Positions 51,711 to 60,661 of a stretch of 64,000 nucleotides of DNA are shown piece after piece (positions within the stretch are counted from its first letter, which is position 1; every line of letters starts with the position of its first letter). The notes beneath the pieces were generated by a model, which worked only from the letters and a program-made list of their open reading frames with translations, had not been told where the DNA came from and made no database searches. Made by a program: the position numbers and the translations under genes. This stretch comes from Pyrobaculum neutrophilum V24Sta (lineage in GTDB: Archaea; Thermoproteota; Thermoprotei; Thermoproteales; Thermoproteaceae). The DNA lies in contig NC_010525.1 of NCBI RefSeq assembly GCF_000019805.1, positions 1,662,618 to 1,726,617 of the forward strand, given 5' to 3'.

Positions 51711-52382
51711 TTAACAGATGAGGCGTAGCTGGATTATGCTGCTCGTGATTAGGTGGCTCAGCGCGTTTATGCTACCGAGTGTGTTTAAGACCTTGCCCAA
51801 CTCCTCGGCCTCCGACTCGTCCAACTTGTCGAGAAGGCGCTTGGCCTCAAGCCGCTCCCTCTTCTTTTCAAGCTCCGCCTTCAGCTGAGCCAGGGATTGG
51901 CCCACCGACGCTATGCTCTTCTCCATGTCTATACAAGCGGCCCTAAGCCTCTTCTCCCTCTCCTGTAGCCGCTTTATCTGCTCGTTGTATATATCCATCC
52001 CGATGACGCCCTTCACCAGAGCCTCCTCTAGCTTGTGGTAGGACTTGTCCAACTCGGCGCGGGACCTCCTCAGGTCTTCGATCATCTTGTTCACCTCCCG
52101 CATCTTTATCTCGAAGAACTTGGGGAGGGCCGCCACGTCTAGATCTACATATTCTCTGGCTATCTTCACCCTGATGTTGGATGTGTCTAACACATAGCTG
52201 GTGCCCCCAGCGTCTTTCACCTCTATGGACACCAGCTTCTTCCTCTTGATGTCGAACTCTCCCTTCTCCGCCACGCCGACCAACAACACGCCGCCTATAT
52301 ACACCGGCTTGCCTCTCACGGTGGGCAACTTGGCTTCCTTTTTCTCCTGGCGCGCCACTGAGGAGAAAATCCTCCAAACCAC
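51711..52382 (-). CDS. CdvA-like coiled-coil protein
   Basis: 223 aa from GTG 52382, about 23 nt after GGTTTTAATAC (52400-52410). The first 85 residues form a beta-rich, PRC-barrel-like part (PVYIGGVLLVGVAEKGEF, then VSIEVKDAGGTSYVLDT). Residues about 95-190 are a long coiled coil (LRRSRAELDKSYHKLEE, SLAQLKAELEKKRERLEA). The end is a helix-rich LGSINALSHLITSS. This is the layout of crenarchaeal CdvA, which positions the ESCRT division ring, but no cdvB or cdvC gene is beside it. Confidence 0.6.
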   Translation of the reverse strand: MVWRIFSSVARQEKKEAKLPTVRGKPVYIGGVLLVGVAEKGEFDIKRKKLVSIEVKDAGGTSYVLDTSNIRVKIAREYVDLDVAALPKFFEIKMREVNKMIEDLRRSRAELDKSYHKLEEALVKGVIGMDIYNEQIKRLQEREKRLRAACIDMEKSIASVGQSLAQLKAELEKKRERLEAKRLLDKLDESEAEELGKVLNTLGSINALSHLITSSIIQLRLIC

Positions 52383-52440
52383 GTCTCTAGCCGCCGGCGT
52401 ATTAAAACCCCAAGACTTAAGATAGGTTGTAATTCGCCTC

Positions 52441-53013
52441 GTGGAGGCGCTACACGACGCCATTAGGAGGTGCACTAAGTGTCCCCTCCACCTCCACAGG
52501 AGAAACGCTGTGCCGGGCGAGGGGAGGGCGAGACTCGGCGTTATGGTCGTCGGCGAAGCGCCGGGCGCCGCCGAGGATGCCGAGGGGAGGCCCTTCGTGG
52601 GGGCGGCGGGGAGTCTACTTACGAAGACGCTGGCGAAGCTCGGCGTGTCTAGAGATGACCTCTACATCACCAACGTGGTCAAGTGTAGACCTCCCAACAA
52701 CCGGACCCCCACTAGGGAGGAGGTGGAGGCTTGCCTCCCCTACCTCCTTAAGCAGATCGAGCTGGTTAAGCCCAGGAGGGTCCTAGCGCTTGGTCTCGTA
52801 AGCGCCAAGGCTCTGCTGGGGCTCATTGGCAGGGAGGTGGAGAAGGTTGGGGAGGTCAGGGGGAGGTGTTTCCCGGGCCGCATCTCTGGGGTGGAGCTGG
52901 AGGTTTGTGTGACGTATCACCCAGCCGCCGTGTTGAGGAACCCCAACCTCAGGGGGAGGTTTGAGGGGGATCTCGCGCTGTTTCTCGGCGGCGGTCTAGA
53001 GCGCTATCTCTAA
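52441..53013 (+). CDS. udg: Type-4 uracil-DNA glycosylase (Fe-S)
   Basis: A 190-aa DNA-repair enzyme that removes uracil from DNA. The glycosylase loop is GEAPGAAEDAEGRPFVG, and the second motif YHPAAVLRN carries the His. Four cluster Cys are visible: CTKC near the start, then Cys in VVKCRPP and in EEVEACLPY. GTG 52441 follows CTTAAGATAGG by about 20-25 nt. It diverges from the CdvA-like gene. Confidence 0.94.
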   Translation: MEALHDAIRRCTKCPLHLHRRNAVPGEGRARLGVMVVGEAPGAAEDAEGRPFVGAAGSLLTKTLAKLGVSRDDLYITNVVKCRPPNNRTPTREEVEACLPYLLKQIELVKPRRVLALGLVSAKALLGLIGREVEKVGEVRGRCFPGRISGVELEVCVTYHPAAVLRNPNLRGRFEGDLALFLGGGLERYL

Positions 53014-53034
53014 TTTATATAGGGGTTCCAACTT

Positions 53035-53922
53035 GTGGATTTTTCCTGCTTTAGGCGTGGATGCACGACGGCCGACCACCTGAGCGAGTTTGACTACTGC
53101 ACAAGCCGCTTCGGGGCGGAGAGGGTCAAGAAGGCGCTTGTGGATCTGGCGCCGGAGCACATGGCCGTCCTACAGAGGTTTAGGCTAAACTGGCTAAGCA
53201 CCAAGAACCCCGTCTACATGTTTCTATCGGGGAGCGTCGTCGTCGACTGCATATGGGAGGACTCCCTCTGTAGACACCTGGAGGCTATACGGTCTGCTGG
53301 AGCCGCAGATAGGGCTGGGAGCCTCTACTACCTGCCGTACACCCTCCTGTCGGAGGAGGTCGTTGAAAATCTGCCGCTACCGGAGGTGTCTGAGGAGGAG
53401 TACGAGATAAAGAAGTTCTTTGTGGTTAGCCTCAGGGGGGTCTCCGGCGAGGGCGAAGCCGTTGAGAACCTCGCTAGGTTTCTGGAGGCGGCTCCCGTGT
53501 TTCTAGGCAGGAGGGTGGCCCGGGTCGTGAGGGGGGTTCCCCACATCCCGCAGCTCGCCAATAGATACACCGAGAAGATCGACATCCTCCTGAAGTCCAC
53601 AGACGGCGCGTTGACGGGGTTTGGGTACATGGACGTGTCTAAGACCCACCACCTCGGCTTCTCCAAGGCCAAGAGCCTCCTCCTGTATGGGCTGGACTAC
53701 GTGGTGGTGCTTCACCCCTACGTCGACAGGGCTTTCCACAGGGAGGTTGCCAACAGAGTTAAGAACCGGTGGGATATCTCGGAGGTGGGATACGCCGTGT
53801 TTAACCCCCTGGAGGAGGAGCTGTACTTCTACAAGCTGCCTAGGCCGAACCGCTACCTCAGGATGAGCGCCTCGGCGCAGAGGCAGTCGAGCATAATACG
53901 TAGCTACATAGAGTCTCTATGA
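53035..53922 (+). CDS. Hypothetical protein with PD-(D/E)xK-like segment
   Basis: 295 aa, unrecognised. Near residue 180-235 the sequence reads KIDILLKSTDGALTGFGYMD followed by VSKTHHLGFSKAKSLLLYGLD. The spacing of Asp, then a D-V-S-K block, then a helix with Lys/Leu pattern resembles PD-(D/E)xK nuclease cores, though the key Glu/Asp-x-Lys is not canonical. Cys-rich at the N-terminus. GTG 53035 is about 18 nt after ATTTATATAG. It overlaps the DUF2070 gene by 4 bp. Confidence 0.5.
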   Translation: MDFSCFRRGCTTADHLSEFDYCTSRFGAERVKKALVDLAPEHMAVLQRFRLNWLSTKNPVYMFLSGSVVVDCIWEDSLCRHLEAIRSAGAADRAGSLYYLPYTLLSEEVVENLPLPEVSEEEYEIKKFFVVSLRGVSGEGEAVENLARFLEAAPVFLGRRVARVVRGVPHIPQLANRYTEKIDILLKSTDGALTGFGYMDVSKTHHLGFSKAKSLLLYGLDYVVVLHPYVDRAFHREVANRVKNRWDISEVGYAVFNPLEEELYFYKLPRPNRYLRMSASAQRQSSIIRSYIESL

Positions 53923-55529
53923 GGGCCTTCGAAAGGGGCTACTACCTCCTCTTTGGGAGATCGGGCTTGAGAGTTGCCCTCTACGCCACCTTGTTGCTGG
54001 CGGCGTTGGCGGTTGTGGAGGGGCTTGTCCACCACCTGGCCCCCCTCCTCTACGCCTTGTATGCCGCGGGTCTCTTCTCCATCCTCCTGGCGGTGGATCG
54101 GGCCGTGGTTAACCCCAGGAGGTCTTACTACGTCGCCGCCGTGTCGACCGCAGCCACAGCCGCGCTAGATGTGGCCTTTGGGAAGCCGCCTCTCGCCTTC
54201 GCCCTCGTGGGGGCCATAGTCAGCGCCTTGGTGATCCAGTCGCTACGGTGCGAGCTACCGGCCTTCGTCCTGCCGCTTGCCTTCGCGGCTACTGTGTACT
54301 ACGCGATGGGGCGCCCCGTGCTTGCCGTCTTGGCCTTATCCTATGCCTTAGTCATATACGGCTTGAAGCCGGTTATTCGGAGGTGGGCGGGGGGGATAGA
54401 CGCCGTCTGTATGTTTTCAAGCTTCATATATTCGGTTTTCGCCGGAGACGACGGGATCGAGGACGTCTTTAGGGAGCTGGGGAGGGTGGAGAGGGTGCCT
54501 CTCCACGTCTATCTCGTGGGCGGCCGCCACGTGGTGGTTGTGTCGGACTTCCACCCAGGCCCCTTTAGGCATATCGGCGGCGGATCGCTGGTCGACGTCC
54601 TTAACAGGGAGGTGGAGGGCACCGGCTTCCGGTTTACGTTTCTACACGGCGTTGGTAGCCACGAGCGGGACCCCGTCACTGGGGAGGGCGTGAGGAAGAT
54701 AGCCGCGGCTGTGAAATCGGCCGTTTTGGAGATGACGGACGGACGGCCTCCCCAGGGGGTGCGGCCCGCGGAGGTGGTCTCGGGCGACGTGAAGATCGTC
54801 GGCTTTAGCCTGGGGACCGCCCCCCACCTCGCCGTGGTGAGCAGGTTGAGGTCGGCCTCGGACGACATCCCTCTGTGGGTCGCCAAGAGGGTTAACCCCG
54901 GGAGCTATCTGCTCGTGGACGCTCAGAACAAGTTCGACGGCGTTGTCCAGTGGCTTGAGGAAGACGTGAAGGCGCTTTCCGAGGGCCTTAGGGTGTTGCA
55001 GGGATCTCCACAGTGTCGTAGCTTCTCGGTCGGGGTTGGGAAGGTGGGGGGAGAGGCTCTGGATCCTCTCGGCCACGAGATCGGCCCCGGCGGCGTTTCG
55101 GCGATTGTGAACGAATGCGATGGGGAGAGGGCTCTGCTGGTGGTGTTCGACGGGAACAACCTAGACTGGGGGCTCTACGGGAAGATCGTGGATAGATATC
55201 GGAGGCGGGGGTACGCCGTGGTTGAGGTGGCCACCACCGACACACATAGGGCCACTGGGGTTGGGTTCGGCAGGGGGTATAGGATCGTCGGCGAGCACAT
55301 CGACCACGGGAAGATCTTGGAGGCCGTGGACCTAGCTGTGGCGGAGGCCGAGCGCCTCCTCGGCCCACACGCCGTCTCCTACAGAAGGGTGGAGGTGGAG
55401 GCTGAGGTGATGGGGGAGGAGGGGTTTAGGAAAATACAGCGCGCCGTGAGGATCTACAAGAGGGTTGGGGGGCTGGTGCTGGGCGCGGTCTTTCTAGCGC
55501 CTACGGCGTTGGTCACGCTGTTTGCATAA
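53919..55529 (+). CDS. DUF2070 family membrane protein
   Basis: A 536-aa protein. Residues 15-160 contain about six membrane helices. A large soluble domain follows, holding VVVVSDFHPGPFRHIGGGSLVD, HERDPVTGEGVR, PGSYLLVDAQNKFDG and VEVATTDTHRATG, rich in conserved Asp/His. The last 35 residues form a further membrane helix pair. DUF2070 (COG3356) is an archaeal family with unknown reaction. The Asp/His-rich segments suggest a metal-dependent hydrolase; this is inference. Confidence 0.82.
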   Translation: MRAFERGYYLLFGRSGLRVALYATLLLAALAVVEGLVHHLAPLLYALYAAGLFSILLAVDRAVVNPRRSYYVAAVSTAATAALDVAFGKPPLAFALVGAIVSALVIQSLRCELPAFVLPLAFAATVYYAMGRPVLAVLALSYALVIYGLKPVIRRWAGGIDAVCMFSSFIYSVFAGDDGIEDVFRELGRVERVPLHVYLVGGRHVVVVSDFHPGPFRHIGGGSLVDVLNREVEGTGFRFTFLHGVGSHERDPVTGEGVRKIAAAVKSAVLEMTDGRPPQGVRPAEVVSGDVKIVGFSLGTAPHLAVVSRLRSASDDIPLWVAKRVNPGSYLLVDAQNKFDGVVQWLEEDVKALSEGLRVLQGSPQCRSFSVGVGKVGGEALDPLGHEIGPGGVSAIVNECDGERALLVVFDGNNLDWGLYGKIVDRYRRRGYAVVEVATTDTHRATGVGFGRGYRIVGEHIDHGKILEAVDLAVAEAERLLGPHAVSYRRVEVEAEVMGEEGFRKIQRAVRIYKRVGGLVLGAVFLAPTALVTLFA

Positions 55530-55558
55530 GGTTTATAAATGGCTACTGGGGTGTGGCC

Positions 55559-56023
55559 ATGACACACAAATCACCTACGTCTGAGGCCGTTCTCGAATAC
55601 CTGGAGTCCATGATGGAGAGGCTAGAGCAGTGGGTCAAGGAGCAGGAGAGGCAGGTGAAGGAGCTTGAGAGCCATGGCGACGCCATGAAGACCGCGGATA
55701 GGCTTGAGCTCCTCTACTCGGCCCAGGCGATGTTGGGCTACATCGCTAGGGTGTTGAAGGACTTCGAGTCTTGGCTCAGCAACCCCGTTGTCACCTCTGT
55801 CATGCCTGAGGACATGTTGAGGAGGCTTGAGGCTATGTTGAGAGAGGTCGCCATAAAGTTCGTACAGGTGGATATAGCCCACACTAGCGAGTACAGGGAG
55901 CTACTCTCCAAGTTCGCACGCGAGGGCAAGGTGCCGAGCGTCCTCCTTTTGTACATACAGCAGAGGCCGCAGCCTCCGCAGAGGAGGAGGGGGGAGGAGG
56001 GGGAGACCCCCAGGTTCTTCTAG
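55559..56023 (+). CDS. DUF2153 family helical protein
   Basis: 154 aa. It is almost entirely helical, with a coiled-coil start (MERLEQWVKEQERQVKELE), a central DRLELLYSAQAMLGYIARVLKDFESWL pattern typical of the archaeal DUF2153 family, and an Arg/Glu/Pro-rich tail. ATG 55559 lies 24 nt after GTTTATAAAT (55531-55540). No function is known. The stop overlaps trm5 by 4 bp. Confidence 0.75.
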   Translation: MTHKSPTSEAVLEYLESMMERLEQWVKEQERQVKELESHGDAMKTADRLELLYSAQAMLGYIARVLKDFESWLSNPVVTSVMPEDMLRRLEAMLREVAIKFVQVDIAHTSEYRELLSKFAREGKVPSVLLLYIQQRPQPPQRRRGEEGETPRFF

Positions 56024-56841
56024 CGTTTATACACGTCTACTCTGACCTTGTACACGCCTGGGGCGTAGTCTCTAACCACCCTCCTCCCAACTATCTGGCA
56101 GTCTGGGCAGACCCCCCGTACGATCTCTTCGGCCTCTCTGTATGGGTCCTCGGCCTTGCCCGTGTGGTAGAAGTGGACTACACCTCCTTTCTCTAGGCAG
56201 TCCAAAGCCAGGGGGAGGTACCTGTAGGCCCCCAGGGGGAGGGTCAGAATCACCCTGTCGAACTTTTTCCTAAAGAGCGGCCCCACCTCCGCCACGTCCC
56301 CGTGGACCGCCACGGCGTTTCTGATCTTGTTGATGCGGAAGTTCTCCACCATGTATCTGAAGCCCCAGGGGTTGAGCTCCACCGCCACGATAAGCCTCGG
56401 CTTTGCGAATTTGGCTATCGCGATGGCGTAAGGCGCAACCCCCGCGAAGAGGTAGAGCACCCTCTCGCCCTCTCCCACCCTCCTAGCCACGTCTAGCCTA
56501 TCTGTTTGATCTCTGGAGGAGAAGTAGACCTTGGTTGGGTCGACCTTTATGTAGTAGCCGTGTTCCCTGTGGAGAACCTCCGTGGGACCCTCTATCAGCA
56601 CCTCGAAGTTGTAGAGCCTGTAGTCGCCGGTGCGGCCCCCCATCTTTCTCAACACGGCCTTTACATGCTTATTCATCCCAACGATGGCCTCGGCGACCTT
56701 GTGCTTATACTGCTCCAGCTCCGGCGGTATCTCTACGATTGCCACCGCGCCGCCTCTGGAGCCCACCACCTCGAAGGAGGTTGGAACCTTGTCAAGTAGC
56801 TCAGGCGGGACGACGCCCTGGAGACGCCGTTTGAGAGCCAC
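56020..56841 (-). CDS. trm5: tRNA (guanine37-N1)-methyltransferase
   Basis: A 273-aa SAM-dependent enzyme of the Trm5 family. The linker block EVLHREHGYYIKVDPTKVYF is characteristic. SAM motifs follow: VLYLFAGVAPYAIAIAKFAK, VVAVELNPW..YMVENFRIN, and a substrate loop LTLPLGAYRYL. It methylates G37 of tRNA or is part of wyosine formation; archaea have several Trm5 types and I cannot tell which. ATG 56841 follows ATTTAAAAC (56856-56864). Confidence 0.9.
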   Translation of the reverse strand: MALKRRLQGVVPPELLDKVPTSFEVVGSRGGAVAIVEIPPELEQYKHKVAEAIVGMNKHVKAVLRKMGGRTGDYRLYNFEVLIEGPTEVLHREHGYYIKVDPTKVYFSSRDQTDRLDVARRVGEGERVLYLFAGVAPYAIAIAKFAKPRLIVAVELNPWGFRYMVENFRINKIRNAVAVHGDVAEVGPLFRKKFDRVILTLPLGAYRYLPLALDCLEKGGVVHFYHTGKAEDPYREAEEIVRGVCPDCQIVGRRVVRDYAPGVYKVRVDVYKR

Positions 56842-56970
56842 GGTCTTTAATGGCCGTTTTAAATATGTCCGTCCCTGACCCTATCTTCACACCTCCGTGT
56901 GGTAAGTTTTCGCCACCCTAGATGTGCGTTGTTGTAGTTAAAAATATATACCCCGGGCCGGGATCTACCT

Positions 56971-57963
56971 GTGTCTTCTAGGAAGAAGAAAGACGCCGAG
57001 GTGGCTCAAGCGTCTGTGGAGGTCAACCCAGACCTCGACGTGGAGGAGCTGGAGGGGGTGGGGAGGGTTACTGGGGCTAAGCTGAAGGAGAGGGGGTTCT
57101 TCACGGTTAGAGATGTGGCTTTCGCCTCTGTTAAAGAGCTGGCTGAGGTTGTGGGGAACGAGGAGAGAGCGCTCCAGATCGTGGAGGCGGCTAGGAAGAT
57201 GCTTGGCCTCCACTCCTTCGTCTCCGCGCTTGAGGTGTATGAGAGGAGGAAGACGATTAGGCGTATATCGACCGGCGTGAAGGCCCTCGACGAGCTGCTG
57301 GGCGGGGGCATCGAGACGCGCGCCGTGACCGAGGTGGCTGGGGAGTTCGGCTCTGGTAAGACACAGCTGTGCCACCAACTCGCCGTCATGGTGCAGTTGC
57401 CCGAGGAGAGGGGCGGCCTCGGCGCAAAGGCCATATACATCGACACCGAGAACACCTTCCGCCCAGAGCGTATAATGCAGATAGCGAAGGCCAGGGGGCT
57501 GGACCCCGACCAAGCCCTCAACAACATATTCTACGCCAGAGCCTACTCCTCGGACCACCAGATGATCCTGGTGGATCAAGCCAAGTCCATAATCAAGCAG
57601 AACAACGTGGCGCTCCTCGTGGTAGACTCCGTCATCGCCCACTTCAGATCCGAGTTCCCGGGAAGGGAGAACTTGGCCGAAAGGCAACAGAAGCTCAACA
57701 AACACGTGGCTGACCTCCTACGTCTGGCGGACGCCTACGACGTGGCCGTGGTGATTACGAACCAGGTGATGGCTCAGCCGGACGTCTTCTTTGGAAACCC
57801 GCTGAGGCCAGCCGGCGGCAACATCTTGGCACACGGCGCTACCTACCGCCTCTGGCTAAGGAAGTCGAAGGAAAACATCAGAATCGCCAAGATCTTCGAC
57901 AGCCCATACCACCCAGAGGGCGAGGTGTCGTTTAGGATCACCGAGGAGGGCCTTGTGGACTAG
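56971..57963 (+). CDS. radA: DNA recombinase RadA
   Basis: A 330-aa RecA/Rad51-type strand-exchange protein. A helix-hairpin-helix N-domain ([20 protein letters not shown]) precedes the ATPase: Walker A GEFGSGKT (124-131), [15 protein letters not shown], Walker [10 protein letters not shown], and the [11 protein letters not shown] loop 2 region. GTG 56971 lies about 25 nt after GTTAAAAATATATA (56938-56951). The preceding 129 bp hold only the two divergent promoters. Confidence 0.97.
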   Translation: MSSRKKKDAEVAQASVEVNPDLDVEELEGVGRVTGAKLKERGFFTVRDVAFASVKELAEVVGNEERALQIVEAARKMLGLHSFVSALEVYERRKTIRRISTGVKALDELLGGGIETRAVTEVAGEFGSGKTQLCHQLAVMVQLPEERGGLGAKAIYIDTENTFRPERIMQIAKARGLDPDQALNNIFYARAYSSDHQMILVDQAKSIIKQNNVALLVVDSVIAHFRSEFPGRENLAERQQKLNKHVADLLRLADAYDVAVVITNQVMAQPDVFFGNPLRPAGGNILAHGATYRLWLRKSKENIRIAKIFDSPYHPEGEVSFRITEEGLVD

Positions 57964-58540
57964 CCGCGAGGATTAGCCAGTTGTAGATGGGGAGGAACCT
58001 GAAGTTAGCCGCCGCGAATTCCCAAAACTGCCGGTATAGCCCGTAGATGGGGTGTTGAGAGAGGCTCTCAAGTAGCCTCAGCGCGTCGGAGGTGCGCCCA
58101 GCCACGGCGAGGCTAAACGAGCCGTCCACAGCCAGGGTTCTCACCAGCGTGTATGCCACCGTGTCTCCCTCCACCACCTCCGGCCGCGCCCTCTCAACCA
58201 CGAGGTCGGGCCGCCTCTCCGCCACCAGCGCGTCCAGGAGGCGCCTTAGAAGCGCCAGAGAAAGCTCGTAGGCCAGCTCGTCGGGCTCCACCTCGGGGGG
58301 GACCGCCCAGACCTCGCCCAGCTGGGGATCGGAGAGGGCCTTCGCGAGGGCGGCCTCCCGCATCACCCTGTAGACGTCTAGGGGGAGGGAGACCTTTAGG
58401 AGGAGGACGTCCTCCGTCTCCAGCTTTGTCTCCTCTGCGCCGACGACTACCACGTCTATGGGCGACGCCAGCGCCTCCACAGCCTCTTTGACGGCCCTCA
58501 CCACGTCCTCCTCCGCCACGCCAACGACGACGATCTCCAC
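57938..58540 (-). CDS. Conserved hypothetical protein
   Basis: 200 aa from GTG 58540, 24 nt from the shared TTATAA box. It starts with strands and helices of a Rossmann-like type ([20 protein letters not shown], then [11 protein letters not shown]) and has a helical C-terminal half ending [16 protein letters not shown]. No motif is recognised. Its 3' end overlaps radA by 26 bp, tail to tail. Confidence 0.6.
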   Translation of the reverse strand: MEIVVVGVAEEDVVRAVKEAVEALASPIDVVVVGAEETKLETEDVLLLKVSLPLDVYRVMREAALAKALSDPQLGEVWAVPPEVEPDELAYELSLALLRRLLDALVAERRPDLVVERARPEVVEGDTVAYTLVRTLAVDGSFSLAVAGRTSDALRLLESLSQHPIYGLYRQFWEFAAANFRFLPIYNWLILAASPQGPPR

Positions 58541-58560
58541 GGCCCCGCCGCGGTAAATGC

Positions 58561-58566
58561 TTATAA
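58561..58566. promoter_or_regulatory. Symmetric TATA box serving two divergent genes
   Basis: TTATAA has its centre 25 nt before ATG 58589 on the forward strand and about 24 nt before GTG 58540 on the reverse strand. It is a palindrome, so TBP can bind either way. Confidence 0.65.
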
Positions 58567-58588
58567 ATGGATTGCCCAAGAGAATAGT

Positions 58589-60184
58589 ATGCCATCGCCC
58601 AGCTTCGACGTGGTCTTAACCACCGACCGTTCGATGATGTCCAACTACCACAGGAAGGAGTTCCTCGGCTTTGGGACTACGGGGCCCGTCTTTGTGGAGC
58701 TCCCCTTCGGCTTCTCAGAGAGGTTCCACTCCTTCCTCTTCGCGCCTAAGGTCAAGGTGGATAGGTGGGGGAGGCCGCTCGAGGCGCCCTACGGAATGCG
58801 GAAGATCGAAGCCAAGTTGCTCGACTCCGGGATCAACGCCGCAGTGATAGACCCAGACCACGTCCATAGGTACATACCCAGGGCCAAGGTCCTGATGTTG
58901 AGCCACCACGACTACTTCGGGCTGAATCCGCCAAGCAGCACGTGGGGCGTGATCGTGGGGAAGGAGCCGATGAACGCCATGTTCTTCAAGAGGTTTATGG
59001 AGAAGATCGCGCCTGCTGTGAAAGAGGCGAAGGCGAAAAACGGGCTTAGGGTTATCGTAGGGGGGCCCGCGGCGTGGCAGTGGCTCTACTTCCCGGAGCT
59101 GGTGGAGAGGTGGGGTATAGACACCGTATTTGACGGAGAGGGGGAAAAACTGATAGTAGGCCTTGTGAAAAACGCCATCGAGGGGAAGCCCTTGCCGAGA
59201 TACATCTACGTGGGGGTACAGGAGGCGCCTGACATCTCGGAGATCTCCACCATAAAGTACCCCAGCGTAAACGGGCTTGTAGAAATAGGCAGGGGCTGCC
59301 CAAGGGGTTGCGCCTTCTGCTCAGTCACGCTGAGGGCGATGAGGTGGTACCCCCTGGATAAGATAGAGGAGGAGCTGAGGGTAAACGCCAGAGCTGGCGT
59401 CATCGACGGCTTGCTCCACGCCGACGAGGTTCCCCTGTACGGCTCCGCTGGCGTTGAGCCAAACCCCGAGAAGCTCATAGCTCTACACAGGTTGGCCAAG
59501 CGGTACTACAGGAAGGTGGGGTGGAGCCACACCACATTAGTGGCCGTGTATCACGGCGAGAAGAAGATGGGCAGGCTTTTTACAAAGCTTTCCGAGATCA
59601 TAATAGACGAGCACCAGGACTGGTGGGGGGCACAGATAGGGCTTGAGACAGGCTCGGTCCGCCTGGCGCGGAAGATAATGCCGGGCAAGGCGGCGCCCTA
59701 CAAGATAGACCAGTGGCACGAGATAGTGACAGAGGCCGCCGCGGTTATGCACGAGATTAGGCTTATCCCCGCCATAACGCTGATCGTTGGGCTTCCCGAC
59801 GAACAGCCGGAAGACGTCGTGGAGACCATCGAGCTTGTGGAGAGGCTTAGGCCGTATAGGAGCCTCATCGTGCCTCTGTTCTACGTCCCCATGAGCCACG
59901 TGAAAAGCGAGAAGACGGGGTGGCTAGACAAGGTGAATCTGTACCCAGAGCACGTAGATCTGCTAAAGGTGGTGGCTAGGCACTCCATACACTGGGCTAA
60001 GGACATAGTGAACAGGTTCTACTTCAAAGGCCCCCACTACATACCGCTGAAGTTCCTGGTAAACTACTTCATAAACTACGTCGAGAAGAGGATGGAGAAG
60101 ATAGAGGAGGATGTGGAGCGCTACAAGGAGGTTCTTAGACAGAGGAGGGCCGCCTCGAGAAAGGAGGTGATAACTTTTGCCTAG
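58589..60184 (+). CDS. Large radical SAM protein with B12-binding-like N-domain (candidate GDGT ring synthase type)
   Basis: A 531-aa protein. It opens VVLTTDRSMMSNYHRKEFLG, then a Rossmann-like region (LMLSHHDYFGLN, VIVGGPAAWQW, TVFDGEGEKLI), the cluster motif GRGCPRGCAFCSVT near residue 240, and a long HQDWWGAQIGLETGSVRLA block. C-terminal helices end in a coiled coil. Archaeal relatives act on lipids, such as GDGT ring synthases (Grs) and tetraether synthase. That assignment here is a suggestion from architecture only. ATG 58589. Confidence 0.7.
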   Translation: MPSPSFDVVLTTDRSMMSNYHRKEFLGFGTTGPVFVELPFGFSERFHSFLFAPKVKVDRWGRPLEAPYGMRKIEAKLLDSGINAAVIDPDHVHRYIPRAKVLMLSHHDYFGLNPPSSTWGVIVGKEPMNAMFFKRFMEKIAPAVKEAKAKNGLRVIVGGPAAWQWLYFPELVERWGIDTVFDGEGEKLIVGLVKNAIEGKPLPRYIYVGVQEAPDISEISTIKYPSVNGLVEIGRGCPRGCAFCSVTLRAMRWYPLDKIEEELRVNARAGVIDGLLHADEVPLYGSAGVEPNPEKLIALHRLAKRYYRKVGWSHTTLVAVYHGEKKMGRLFTKLSEIIIDEHQDWWGAQIGLETGSVRLARKIMPGKAAPYKIDQWHEIVTEAAAVMHEIRLIPAITLIVGLPDEQPEDVVETIELVERLRPYRSLIVPLFYVPMSHVKSEKTGWLDKVNLYPEHVDLLKVVARHSIHWAKDIVNRFYFKGPHYIPLKFLVNYFINYVEKRMEKIEEDVERYKEVLRQRRAASRKEVITFA

Positions 60185-60615
60185 ATTCTCCTCCTCAGCT
60201 CCTCCCTCAGATCTACCTCCACGCCTACTTTCGCCGCGCCGAGGATCTCCGCCAGGCGGCACGCGTCGCCGCACGGCCTACAGCAAGCGAGCGCAACCTC
60301 TTCGCCGCATTCCACTTCGCCGTCTCTACAGATGAGCTCGCTTAGGTAGGCCCAAGCCTTCTCCAGAAGGGGCCCCCTGGGCGTTTTTCTCTCAAAGGCG
60401 AGTGAGTTGGCTATCCCGTAGAGGTCCGTAATGTATAGCACAGACCTAGCGCTGAGCCTCGACGCCAGCGATGAGAGACACGGCAAAGTGCGGGGTTCCA
60501 CGTTGCCGCCGCAGAGCGCCATGATCTCCCTAAATTTCTTCAGCGTCTCCTCGTCTGCCTCCACGTAAGCCAAGAGGCCTCTTCTCCAATCGACAAGCGC
60601 CGCGCCCCTCCTCAT
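60181..60615 (-). CDS. Conserved hypothetical protein with Cys clusters
   Basis: 144 aa from ATG 60615, which is about 23 nt from the TTATAA box at 60635-60640. The second half holds a cysteine-rich run (ICRDGEVECGEEVALACC, then RPCGDAC), which could bind zinc or Fe-S. The longer frame to 60720 covers the opposite gene start and is not used. Function unknown. Confidence 0.6.
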   Translation of the reverse strand: MRRGAALVDWRRGLLAYVEADEETLKKFREIMALCGGNVEPRTLPCLSSLASRLSARSVLYITDLYGIANSLAFERKTPRGPLLEKAWAYLSELICRDGEVECGEEVALACCRPCGDACRLAEILGAAKVGVEVDLREELRRRI

Positions 60616-60634
60616 CTGGACAGAGTATGGAGTT

Positions 60635-60640
60635 TTATAA
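60635..60640. promoter_or_regulatory. Symmetric TATA box serving two divergent genes
   Basis: A TTATAA with its centre about 24 nt before ATG 60662 (forward) and 23 nt before ATG 60615 (reverse). It repeats the arrangement at 58561-58566. Confidence 0.62.
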
Positions 60641-60661
60641 ATGGGTTTCTTTCCAAGGGCC

